A stretch of 14,898 nt of DNA from Auxenochlorella pyrenoidosa (GCA_001430745.1 KQ482076.1:136014-150911); one strand, 5' to 3'; shown: positions 1 through 8,640, numbered from the stretch's first letter. Notes: a model not told the origin generated them from the letters alone. Numbers and translations: made by a program.

Positions 1-1179
1 CCGCCGCCGGGGTCTGCTGCGTCGCCTGGCGGCGCGCCGCCGCCTGCGGCCGGCCCCTCGCGCCCGCCCCCCGCCTGGCCCTCCAGCTTGGAGTGCAGGG
101 GGCCAAAGGGCAGCGCCAGGGTGGGCGGCAGCGCCGCGAGCGCCAGCAGGGCGTGGCAGGCAAAGGCGGCGTGGATGCCCGCGTGGCTGATGGCAGAGCC
201 CGCCACCGCGCTGAACACGCCCCAGCCCAGGGCCCCGAACAGGCGCTGCCGGCCGTACCCCCCCTGCTCGGTGCAGGCCGCCATCACCGCTGCAGGGCGG
301 GCACGGGCGTGCTCTCATTCAGGGCAGCATTTAGGGCTTCAGGCTTTGCCCGGATCGATACCACTGCATGATGATGCGACCACAGCTGCCAGGCATACAA
401 TTGTCACAAACTGCTGGCTGCAGACCACAAACAAGGCGCTCTCAGCCTGAAAACGGAAAGTCACCCGCCGCTGGCACCCACCTGCATCCACGATGATCGT
501 AACGGGCGCTGCAAAGAACTCTGTCAGCAGCACCATGCCGAGGAGCGGGAGGAAGGCGGCCTGGCTGCCGCCGCCGCTGCTGCCGCTGCCTGTGTCGCCG
601 GCATCGCTGCCGACAGCGGTGGGCGCTGCCGGGCCGCCGGCCCAGAAGACCCCAACTGGCGCGATGGCCAGCCGCGCCGCCACCGAGGCCGCAAAGCAGG
701 CCAGCAGCACGGCGCGGTGCCGCCGAGACTTGTCTGCCGCGCCCGACCAGAGCGCGCCGGCAGGGAGGGAGATCAGGGGCCGGGCGGCGCCCAGGGCGCC
801 GATGGCGCGCTCGCCCAGCCCCAGCCGCCGGAAGAAGAGGTTGAGGAAGGGGAAGCTGCACGGTGTGCAGGGCACGGAGCAGCAGCAAATTGGCAGCAAA
901 ATGGGGCGGGGGGTTGAGGTGGCTGGCAGCGGCACGGCCTTGCAGCGGCAAAGCAGGCAGGGAGGCAGGATGGAATGCAGAAGCCTGGCTCTCACATGCA
1001 GGAGAGCGAGGCAAAGTAGGCCAGGTACCACGCCTGAACCAGGGGAGGAGGGGAGCAGGGAAACAGGGTGGGGGCACAAGGTGGCGGTGAGGCGGCAGGC
1101 AGCAGCTGCAGACGCACCCGCCAGCGGCGGCGCCACAGGCATGCATCCCGAAAGCACTGCCAACCTTTGCGGCCCTCAT
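1..1179 (-). CDS. MFSD6-like major facilitator transporter, 5' part (partial)
   Basis: Proposed exons on the minus strand are 1179-1165, 1033-996, 855-482 and 289 to beyond position 1, with intron phases 0, 2 and 1; about 238 residues are visible. The protein starts MRAAKAWYLAYFASL and runs straight into the first membrane helix. It continues with PFLNLFFRRLGL (about residues 20-31), an ARPLISLPAGALWSGAADK stretch (loop after helix 2), a helix near TEFFAAPVTIIVDA (to residue 142), and YGRQRLFGALGWG (154-166). The last motif and the helix spacing are typical of the MFS_1_like/MFSD6 family of multi-pass membrane carriers; the substrate cannot be told. A Gly/Ser-rich insert lies between helices, and a Gly/Ala/Pro-rich stretch lies near the left edge. 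The ATG at 1179 was chosen because an in-frame codon further up (1233) is GTG. The C-terminal half lies outside the window. Family confidence is high; the two tiny exons rest on phase and similarity. Confidence 0.8.
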
Positions 1180-1625
1180 CCGGCCGGGATGCAGCCGCGC
1201 CGGCGCAGCCGACTGCTCGGAGCGCGACAGCACTCCTTCTGCACGGCCTCAGCGCTGCCCAGGAGCGGTGATGTAGAAACAGATTTCAAATGATTATCTT
1301 AGTGCGATGATGGACGCACCAAACTGGCAGCTCGCTACGGCGCACGGCACGGGCACAGCGCCCCGCAGCGCCCATGGCCTGACCAACACACACATCTATT
1401 GACAAGTTACACAGACGCGCTGGCGCGCGCAACAGGGCAAGCTGCACACATGCAAGCAGGCACGAATGTCGGGAGGCGCTGGCTGGCAGCATCTGTTGCG
1501 ACGACGGGGCAGGCGCGCATGACGGTGCACCACGTGGAGCGAGTCGTCGTACAGGAAACGGGTACAGACAAGCGAGGCATTTGAAAAGCCCAGACCCCAG
1601 GAATCCCAGCCGCTGGACGCCATCC
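1180..1625. other. intergenic: 3' UTR of the isomerase-like gene and promoter of the transporter gene
   Basis: No convincing coding exon is seen on either strand. On the minus strand this holds the 3' untranslated region of the gene ending at 1626 and then the upstream region of the transporter gene starting at 1179. A relatively AT-rich patch lies at about 1285-1310, but no clear TATA box was found. Confidence 0.5.
1407..1411 (-). terminator. TGTAA polyadenylation signal
   Basis: Plus-strand TTACA reads TGTAA on the minus strand, about 215 nt after the stop of the isomerase-like gene. TGTAA is the established poly(A) signal of chlorophyte algae. A five-base match alone is weak; its position on the right strand downstream of a gene supports it. 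Confidence 0.5.
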
Positions 1626-2377
1626 TCATGCTGCCTTGCGCTTGCTGTCGCCGGGCTTGCCCAGGGCCAAGCCCAGGGCCGCCAGGCTCAGGGCCAGCAG
1701 GGTGGCGGGGGCGGCCACATAGGCGAGCAGCATGTGCATGGCGGTGTCGGTGCCCACGTAGGGCGCGCCCGGAGGGGAGGCAGCGTTGAGGATCTTGGTC
1801 AGGGGGCTGCAGGCAGGGGGTGGCGGCGCCTCCAAACCAGGTGGCATGGGATTGCTGCAAGGGCGGTGAGCGGTGTGGGCAGCCTCCCGTGCCGGCTCGC
1901 ACCGCTGAGCCCAAGCTGCCATGTTCCAGCTTGTCTGCTGCCCTCTTCGCGCAAAACCGTGCAGGGGCGGGCTGCGGCGCACCTCATGCTGCCCGTCACG
2001 CCGCCCACAATGTAGCCCGCGCCGCCAGCAGTGGTGCCGACAGCGAGCAGCACCTCCAGCATCGACAGCAGGCCAGGGCTCAGCCCCATGAGAGGCGCCG
2101 CCAGGCCCACGCACATCTGCAGGTGGACTGGGAGGCAAGGGGGTTGTAGGCAGGGGCGGCGGGAGCGGGATCGCGACCGAAAAGGGCGGTACTGCTGCCG
2201 GCGGGAAACCGCTCCTCTTGCCTGCAGGGCTGCCAGGGCGACGCTGTTCACGTGAGCCCCAACCAGGGCGCGGTGGTAGCCGACGCTTTCCGGGGGCAGC
2301 GTGGGCACCAGGCAGGCGACCAGGAAGTGCAGCACCCCGATGAGGGCTGCACGGCGAGCAAAGGCCTCGGCAGACAT
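1626..2377 (-). CDS. four-helix membrane protein, styrene-oxide isomerase / hydroxylaminobenzene mutase-like
   Basis: Three exons are proposed: 2377-2222 (52 codons, phase 0), 2116-1983 (phase 2) and 1806-1626, giving 156 residues. The first intron starts with GC (CAG|GCAAGA), a GC-AG intron; the second is GT-AG. The protein has four hydrophobic segments, at about residues 10-27, 40-62, 66-90 and 122-147, and a basic tail ending KPGDSKRKAA. The layout and the start of helix 2 (GAHVNSVALAALQ, with His42) resemble the small family of styrene-oxide isomerases and hydroxylaminobenzene mutases, about 130-170 residues long. In styrene-oxide isomerase a histidine at the start of a helix in an AH motif binds heme. 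The resemblance is from memory and remote, so the substrate is unknown; it could be another four-helix membrane protein. The ATG is the first in frame before helix 1. Confidence 0.6.
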
Positions 2378-3119
2378 GGCTGTTCCACTTGTGGATGTGC
2401 GGGGAAGAGGGCCACGGCAGGGCGAAACACCCTGTGCACGAGATCTCTCCAGGAATATTGAGTGGCTCCCGCCGTGCCACGTCAGCCCACGCACCCTTGG
2501 GAAGCCTTCCAGGGTTGCCCATTCACACTGCCGGTGATTGCATGATGTCCGGGTTTGATGTTCAGGCCGATTGATGGATGATGAGAGACCAGCTTCTGGG
2601 GCGATATCATGGGTGATCAGGGAGGGGGCAACGATGCCGCGCCCAGGTGCACCCTGTTGCTTTGCTGCACTAGGTGGAAACACCCCAAAGCTGGCCCTTT
2701 CAGTCGCGCCAGACACCACAAGTCTCGGCAGCAATTTGAATGACAACAGAAAGGCCGGCTGATGCAGCTGTGAATGTGCATCCCCGTCACAGCAACACAA
2801 GGCATCACACCTGGCGGCTACACTTCCATCAGCATGCGGTGAGCCATGGTGTGACACATCTGCATGAGATTCCCCCACATCTCTGTGTGTTGCAATAAGA
2901 CCACCTGGGCCACACTCCTGCCGCATTCTGCCCTCCCGGATTGCAAGCTGCTGCGGCCGCTTTTGCGGCTCGACGTGCCGGGCGGGACACCACCTTGGCG
3001 CGCTTGCTCTGCACAACCAGTGCTCCATCGGCGCCCCATCGTGTATATATCCTCTCTCTGTTACCCTGGAAGGCCGCTTCTGCAGCAAAAACAAACAAAG
3101 TGATCCGGTCGACACCGCC
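2378..3119. promoter_or_regulatory. divergent intergenic region between the isomerase-like gene and BIN4
   Basis: This 742-base stretch separates two divergently transcribed genes and should hold both promoters and 5' UTRs. On the plus side it has a TATA box near 3043-3050. No clear TATA box was found for the minus-strand gene. I see no supported exon; the reading frames here lack family resemblance and composition typical of the nearby exons. Confidence 0.5.
3043..3050 (+). promoter_or_regulatory. TATA box of the BIN4 gene
   Basis: The sequence GTATATAT lies about 70 bases upstream of the BIN4 ATG at 3120 and is followed by a CT-rich stretch (CCTCTCTCTG) that could act as the initiator. Such an AT run stands out in this GC-rich region. 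The 5' UTR would be about 40-45 nt. Confidence 0.55.
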
Positions 3120-5873
3120 ATGGGCGACACCAGCAGCGACGACGAGCTGCCCCTTGCGCAGCGCCCGATTGGAGGAGTGCTGCTGGGCGGCGCCCGCCCG
3201 CCGGCAGCCGACAGCTCCAGCGACAGCGACATACCCAGCTGGCTGCAGGCGCCGGGCGGGGCCAAGGGCAAGGGAAACCAGGTGAGAGCCATCCTCTGAA
3301 GTGTCGGACTGGGACTGCAAGTGCGCGGAGCGCGAGATGCTTACTCTTGGCCCCGCTCTCGCCGCCGCTCCCGCCAGCTCCAGCACACGACAGCTCTGCC
3401 TTCTCCGCCTGCACTGCTCTCCCTCAGGTTGTCAACCTTACAGACAGCGACGACGATGACGCAGTGCTGTCTCCCCCAAAGCCCATGATTGGCCAGCAAG
3501 CCGCGGTGGCCGAGGCTGCTCAGGTGGCGGCGCTCATCGCACAAGGCAAGGCTGCCACTGTTCCGGCGGCAGGACAGGGCTCTGCAGCAGCAGAAGCAGC
3601 GCCTGCAGGCAACCGTGATGTTCAGCAGCCAGCCACGCAGCCGCAGACGCAGCCGGCAGCGCCGCCAGCCACGCAGCCCGCCTCGGAGAAGAAGGCGCCG
3701 CCTCGCAGCGCCGCCAAGCCTCGGGGCACGCCCCAGGGCCGGCGAGGGGCAGCAGCGGCGGCAGCAGCGGCAGCAGATGACTCTCAACCCGGAGCTTCTA
3801 CACAAGCTGCAGAGCCGGCCTCGCAGGCGCTGCCAGCTTCGCAGGGAGGCGGCGGCACGGCGCAGAAGCGCCCTGCCGTGGGGCTGCGCGCGCCCTCAAA
3901 CCAAGTGACTGTCGTGCTTCCGGAGAAGCTGCCACAGTTGAAGATGTTGGTGGAGCTGGAGACCAATTCAGGTGGGAACGTAGGCAGCAAAGAGGCGGAG
4001 GGTGGCTGTGGAGGCACAAGCCAGGGTGAAAGGATGAGCTAGAGTAGGGTCGGCAGCAGCCAAAGGCTGCTGGTGCGCCCGCCGGCCAGCCCGGTTGCGG
4101 GAGCAGGCAGCGCACCGGCCGACCAGGGCGCGCGAGGCGTCGCCTGCGCATGGCTGGCCCGGGCATGCAGTGCAGCCGGTCATCCCTGACCGGGCTGAAG
4201 CCCGCGCTCAGCGCCCGCCTCCTGCATGCAACCCGCAGACGACCCTCACCGGACTTGGCCTTGCCGCCTGCGCGCACCTACCCCGCACCTGCAGACGACC
4301 CACATGGTGTGACCGACCTCTCGTGCGACTCTGGCGCCATCGGCCGCCTGATCATGGCAGGCAGCAAGGAGGAGCCGCGCATGCAGGTGGACCTCAAAGG
4401 TGGGTGCTGGCTGCTGGGTGGGCGCACCCCATGCTTGAGCAAGTTTTGTGTTTGGCTCGGGCTGGAGGAGGGGGGCAGGCGCGCCACGTGAACACACCTG
4501 GCTGGCCATCCTCACGAGCTGGCTGGGCAGGGGCCGGCTGGTTTGCGTTTGCAGGCAGCTCTCCACGCATGGTGCCGTGCGCAGACGAGACGGCCAGGCT
4601 TTGGCTCGCCGCATGCTTGCCACCGCCGCTCGCCCAGGCCCCCACCGTGCTCCCTTGCCCCTCCCCGCTGCGTGGCCCCCCGCGCCCCCCCCCCCCCTCC
4701 CGCCCGTGCAGGCGTGCTTTACAACACCACCATCGTGCCCTGCCCGGTCAGCCTGGCGGTGATCAACATGGGCCTGCAGGAGGCCAAGGTGGAGTGCCTG
4801 TTCAGCGAGTTTGTGCAGCTGCGGTGAGCGGGGGTGGGGGGTGGGGTTGCATGGGGGGGTGGCGCGTGTGCGTGCGGCGGCACGCGCCCCCGGACTCGTC
4901 TTGACCTTGTGTTGGGGGCGGGGACGGAGGGGGGCGCTCTGTGGCGGCTCAGCGTATAGGAGCGCAGGGCAGATGGGAGCGCAGGGCGAGCGTCGGCCCC
5001 GCATGCATGTGCAGTCGAGGCGCGGGCCGGGGAGCCGCACGGCAGGGGAGCCGTGCCCAGTGCTCTTGCGAGGCAGATGCGATCCCGCTTTGCCATGCTT
5101 TGCCCGGCTCCAGCGCCACGTGGAACGGCCGCCGGCCTGCAGCAAGGGCGCGCGCTCTCTGCCCCTGCCGCCCCAAGCGCTGCCGGCCTCGCGTGCCTGT
5201 GCCAGATGCCGCCGCCGGCTCCCCCCGCACGCTGCCCACCCCCCTGCCATGGCCGACCTGTCATTCTGCTGCTGTGCGATGCTCTGCGCTTGCATCCCAT
5301 GTCATGTGGGAGCGGCAGCTGGCGCTTGAAGCAATGAAGGCCCCCCAAGGCAAGGCTGCCCACCCCTTGGACTCCACGCAGGGAGGACACGCGCTTCTCC
5401 TTCACCGACACCGAGCAGCTGCTGATGGAGCAGGACGAGGAGGAGGAGCTGTTTGTGGAGGGGGACGGCGGCGAGGCAGACGGCACAGGTGCCGCAGCAA
5501 AGAAGGCCAAGGGTGCGAGCTCCCCAGCCGCAGCCTGCTGCCTGCCTGCTGTTGGACCCGCAGCACGCAGCGCAGCAGAGAGAGCGAGGCCAGGGAACAC
5601 GAGTGTGCGTGCGCGAGTGCTGGTCACACGTGACTGCCACTGCCACCTGCCACCTTCTGCCTTGACGCGGCGTTTCGTCCCTTCCCGTCTGCAGGGCGGG
5701 GCAAGGCAGCAGGCAAGGCGGCTGGCAAGGCAGCAGCGGCAGGCAAGGCAGCGGGCAAGGCGGCGCAGCGCAAGCGGGCAGCACCCAAGGCAAAAGGCGG
5801 AGTGAAGAAGGGTGCAGGCAGCAAGCCACGGGCCAAGGCAAAGCCCAAGGGAGCAGCGGGCAAGAAGAAGTGA
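3120..5873 (+). CDS. BIN4: BIN4/MIDGET homologue, topoisomerase VI complex subunit
   Basis: Six exons are proposed: 3120-3281, 3428-3971, 4295-4399, 4712-4823, 5382-5512 and 5695-5873 (phases 0, 1, 1, 2, 1), giving 410 residues. In plants BIN4 is a nuclear DNA-binding partner of topoisomerase VI (SPO11-3, TOP6B, RHL1) needed for endoreduplication. The N-terminus carries acidic Ser/Asp patches (SSDDELP; VVNLTDSDDDD at 55-65). An Ala/Gln/Pro-rich linker follows to about 211. The conserved core covers about 212-310 and includes VTDLSCDSGAIGRLIM, VDLKGVLYNTTIVP and QEAKVECLFSEFVQL, which match the plant BIN4 signature. Then come an acidic stretch (EQDEEEELFVEGD, about 324-336) and a Lys/Ala/Gly-rich basic tail (346-410). 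The stop directly follows GKKK. A second phase-1 donor at 5489 would shorten exon 5 by 24 bases. Identity of the core is strong; the linker is low-complexity and not diagnostic. Confidence 0.88.
4685..4705 (+). repeat. poly-C tract next to a BIN4 intron acceptor
   Basis: A run of 13 C (4685-4697) followed by more pyrimidines lies just upstream of the acceptor at 4711 (GTGCAG). It serves as the polypyrimidine tract of BIN4 intron 3. Such runs are prone to length change and sequencing error. Confidence 0.7.
4824..5381 (+). other. BIN4 intron 4, 558 bases
   Basis: This is the longest intron in the window, between GTGAGC and CCACGCAG. It is G-rich at the 5' end and C-rich later. Long open frames occur on both strands, as expected at this GC content. 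I see no convincing nested gene or RNA. Confidence 0.6.
5700..5770 (+). repeat. imperfect short repeat encoding the Ala-Gly-Lys tail of BIN4
   Basis: The unit GGCAAGGC(A/G)GC recurs about every 12 bases and encodes repeated GKAA. It sits at the start of the last BIN4 exon and begins the basic DNA-binding-type tail. Confidence 0.7.
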
Positions 5874-6398
5874 CGGTGACCATAGGGGGACTGTTGTACT
5901 GCAAGAATTTGCTGACCTGACTTCTGCTCATGCTTACCACAAGCTGTTGAGTGATCGTTTTACCAAAAATGATATGTCACGATGTGAGTGAAGGGTACAC
6001 AGCAAAACAAGAGCAAGCACAAGGTTGGAAGGTGGCGGTGCAGAGTGCCAGTTAAGACCGGCGGCGGCGGCACCCTGCGCCGGCTTTGCCCGTTGCTGGC
6101 GTGTGATCGGCCGGTCTGCTGCCCCTCGTGGGTGTGTGCAACCGGCGTCATAATGCCTCCCGCGAGCTCGAGGGCTAGCAAGCCCGGCTGCTCACAGCAG
6201 GCGCCAGAGGAGCAGGATGAGGAGCGCGTTGATCGCTACCACAGGCGCTATATACTTGCCATATCATAGAATCTCATCCCACAGGCAGCTCCACGAGAAA
6301 GGCTGGCCCTCCTGCCCGAGCGGTAGCAGCGCCGCCTCCTCGTCGCGCTGGGCGGCAGCAGGCATAGTGGATCGGAGACACAGGGAAAATTGTGATCG
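5874..6398. other. intergenic: BIN4 3' end and SRCR-gene upstream region
   Basis: No canonical TGTAA follows the BIN4 stop in the first 120 bases; the nearest look-alike is TGTAC at about 5894. The stretch holds a TATA-like site near 6248 and, on the minus strand, a short hydrophobic reading frame described in the findings. No plus-strand exon is supported. Confidence 0.5.
6247..6254 (+). promoter_or_regulatory. TATA-like box upstream of the SRCR gene
   Basis: GCTATATAC lies about 145 bases before the ATG at 6399. It is one of few TATA matches in the window and is placed and oriented to serve the SRCR-domain gene. The weakness is that the start codon of that gene is itself uncertain. Confidence 0.4.
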
Positions 6399-7966
6399 AT
6401 GAACGCACTTCATGTGCCCGATGCAGTGATTGGCAGTGGCGCCGGCGCCAGTCTAAGGCGGCGCCAGTCTAAGGCCGTGCGGCGGGGTATCATAACGTGT
6501 CTCCTGTGCTCAATCCCCTGCGCCCCTGTCCTGTGCAGCGCATGGATCCCTGGCCTGGCTGATCTCAGCTTCGGCGGCGTTGGGGTGGCCTGTGCAGGTG
6601 GGCAGAGGGCTGCCCTGCCCTGTGCTTTGGGCTCTGTCAGGAACGCCTGCTCAGCACGAGCACCGATGGAACGCACCGCTGCTTCGAGTGGCGGCAATCG
6701 CACCCCATGCTCGCCTGCTGTTTCATGTCTCACCCATCTTACGGTGCACGCACTTTCTTGCCTGTCCGCCAGGCTCCAACTCCGTCCCAAGGCTGCGCCT
6801 GGCCGCCAACGGAACCACCGGCGGGCACGCCGGGCGGCTTGGGCTGTTTGTTGACGGCGCTTGGCCCGGCTGATTCACGGCCTGCCTTGACTGGAGCCAG
6901 CCCTTTGGCCAGTAGGCCGCCGACCTCGCCTGCATGCAGCTGGGGTACGACCGGAATGCCTCGCTTGTGAGGGGCAGCCGGTACAGCGGGGCGCCCCTGC
7001 CGCGCCGCGTGCGGTCTGCCGAGTGCGACAGTGGCGGCGCGGCCGGCCTGAAGGACTGCGCCCTGTCCTGGGACGCGGATGGCTCGTACTGCATGGATGC
7101 CCGCGAGACGGTGGGCCTGGTGTGCCACGGTGAGGCGTGCCATATGGTGAGAGGTACCGCCCAGTACTGATGCTGCTCACTCACTTGCATGTGCCGCAGT
7201 CGCAGTGAGAGCTGCCCGTGGCGGCATTGGGCGGCAGTTCCCATGCAGGCGGCAGTCGCCCGTCCGCTCGGGTGGGTGGTGCTGACTGATGTTGGTATGC
7301 CGTATCCCGAGTTGCCGGGCCCAATTTGCAAAGGCATGCGCCGCCCCGCCTATTGCGCAGGCCGAAAGAGGAATGTTGCCACCTTAAAGCCGGCACTCGG
7401 CAAGCAAGCCTGCACTGCCACGTGCAAGGCCAGCCGACAGCGGGCTATCACCGGCGCCTCACCCTCCAGCAGCGCCTGGGCGCTGTGCAGGCTTGAGAAG
7501 ATGGGCGGATTGCCGATGTATGGTGAGCAGGGTCTGGGCAGTCATGGCAGGATTTAAAGCACAGGCATGGCAGCCCTGGACCACCCCACCTACAGGCGCG
7601 CTGCCACACCCCAACTTCTGCTTTCTGGGCCAGGGCCCACAGCCGCCAGCTGTTGTCACCCTCTATGCCCCTTCAAGCAGCGCCGCTGTGAGCTGCGGCT
7701 GCGCCACCCGGCTGGACCTGGGCCGCCTTCTGTGGTCTGAGGCGCCGCGATGCCCAGCTGGCGCCGCCCCAGTGGCCGGCCCTCGGCGCGTCTGCCGCGT
7801 GCGCCTCCTGGGCGCCCGCCCCTCTGGAGAGATGCAGGCCGTGCTTGGGCGGGCAGAGCCGGGCGGCACAGCCTGCCATGCGCCCACAGAGCTGCTGGCT
7901 GAAGGGGCCGTAAAACAGAGCTGCTCTGCTTCACCTGACTGCACACCTAGCGTGGCCTGTATTTAA
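6399..7966 (+). pseudogene. SRCR-domain protein gene with two in-frame stops in the SRCR exon
   Basis: Proposed exons are 6399-6597, 6773-7129, 7361-7522 and 7596-7966, all joined by phase-1 introns. Exon 1 encodes a basic stretch and then a hydrophobic segment (ITCLLCSIPCAPVLC) that could be a signal anchor. Exon 2 is a scavenger receptor cysteine-rich domain: GRLGLFVDGAWPG, TACLDW, ADLACMQLGY, RSAECDSGG, LKDC, YCMDARETVGLVC. Such domains are usually extracellular and are common in chlorophyte genomes. Codons 6871-6873 (TGA) and 6913-6915 (TAG) break the frame inside the domain. Removing 6850-6915 (GT...TAG, 66 nt) as an intron would restore the frame to 340 codons, but it deletes the conserved W and first Cys. 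The last exons have no recognised domain; the stop is TAA at 7964. The domain call is firm; the outer exons are tentative. It may be a decayed gene or an active one with a shortened domain. Confidence 0.55.
6444..6475 (+). repeat. perfect 16-bp tandem duplication
   Basis: GGCGCCAGTCTAAGGC occurs twice back to back (6444-6459 and 6460-6475). It lies within proposed exon 1 of the SRCR gene. Sixteen is not a multiple of three, so gain or loss of a unit changes the frame from the ATG at 6399. Confidence 0.9.
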
Positions 7967-8275
7967 TTGAAATTAACAGCAAGTTTCTGGGCAAGCTCAC
8001 CATGTTGCCTGCTGACCCTCATTCGAGAAGCCCGCCGCTGTGCAGACGCAGCACCCAACACTTTTAGTGCGAAACATTGCGCACCAGGCTGGTTGCCTGC
8101 CGCTTCTGCTTCCCTTCTGGTACCTGTTGAGCTGTCTGGCCATCAGTCATGCAAATGCCCGCGTCGCCGTCACAGGCAAAGCGATGGAGCACTGCCTTGA
8201 GTGCTGCATAGCGGGCGCCGGCTCATTGATGGGTGTGCCTGCGCACTGGGCAGTGGCTCATGCTTTCATTTGCAG
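7967..8275. other. gap between the SRCR gene and the MYND exon copy
   Basis: No exon is well supported. A short frame at about 8160-8225 (AVTGKAMEHCLE) is faintly like the start of the last exon of the downstream MYND gene (AVIFSGKACILLD) and could be a relic of it. The match is too weak to annotate. Confidence 0.35.
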
Positions 8276-8635
8276 GCAATTTATGGTACCTCTCAAGACC
8301 CTACACACGCCTACGCTACCAGGCTGAGGCAACTCACTGGCTCTGCCCGCACCCTGGCAACCGCCCTGCTGGACTGGTTGCACCGCCCGCAGGCGCAGCC
8401 AGATGCAGCAGTGGAGCTGGCTCAGGCTGCATCCGCCCTGCCCTACGCCTACCTGGGCTGCGCCAAGCTGGCAGCAGGCAGCGAGCGCGGCCGGCGGTGC
8501 AGCAGATGCCGGGTGGCACGGTACTGCGGTCGGGCTTGCAGCCATGCCGACTGGCGGGCGGTGCACCGGCGCATGTGTGCTGCCCTGGCGGCGACGCGGA
8601 CGGCACAGCAGGGAGGGACAGCAGCGGCAGGCTGA
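8276..8635 (+). pseudogene. partial duplicate of the MYND-gene last exon
   Basis: This open exon (119 codons and TGA, behind acceptor TTTGCAG, phase 0) is a copy of the last exon of the gene at 8995-12673. From 8321 the two align codon by codon to the stop over 104 residues, with about 13 amino-acid changes, about 13 silent changes and a 6-bp length difference near the end. It keeps seven of eight MYND zinc ligands; the first Cys is Tyr here (YAYLGC against CAYLGC). The first 50 or so residues of the parent exon are not clearly present, and none of the parent's other exons is seen upstream. A TGTAA signal follows 21 nt after the stop. The enrichment of silent changes suggests it was under some constraint, but without upstream exons it looks like a gene remnant. 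It could instead be the 3' exon of a short unrecognised gene. Confidence 0.65.
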
Positions 8636-8640
8636 GCCCT
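8316..8640 (+). repeat. direct repeat, upstream copy (MYND exon)
   Basis: This is about 87-90% identical by eye to 12348-12678, same orientation, about 4.03 kb apart. Similarity begins near CCAGGCTGAGGCAA and ends just after the shared stop codon at GCTGAGCCCT. Confidence 0.8.

Noticed and set aside
493..1293. Plus-strand open frame of 266 codons over the transporter exons
   Set aside because: It lies antisense to exons that encode a clear MFS signature and shows Arg/Pro/Ala-rich noise composition.
1799..3292. Open frame of 497 codons on the minus strand
   Set aside because: Only the parts that coincide with exons 1 and 2 of the four-helix protein make sense, and those need splicing. The rest runs across the intergenic region and antisense to BIN4 exon 1; long frames are expected by chance at this GC content.
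4246..5627. Minus-strand open frames of about 300-350 codons
   Set aside because: They lie antisense to BIN4 exons with clear family identity and have Arg/Ala/Pro-rich composition typical of GC-rich shadow frames.
6871..6873. TGA read as selenocysteine in the SRCR exon
   Set aside because: A TAG stop lies 42 bases further in the same frame, SRCR domains are not selenoproteins, and no SECIS element was recognised.
8201..8635. The upstream MYND frame as a complete gene starting at 8201
   Set aside because: The residues before 8276 resemble nothing in the parent protein, and an acceptor site sits exactly at 8275, so it is better read as an exon or its remnant.
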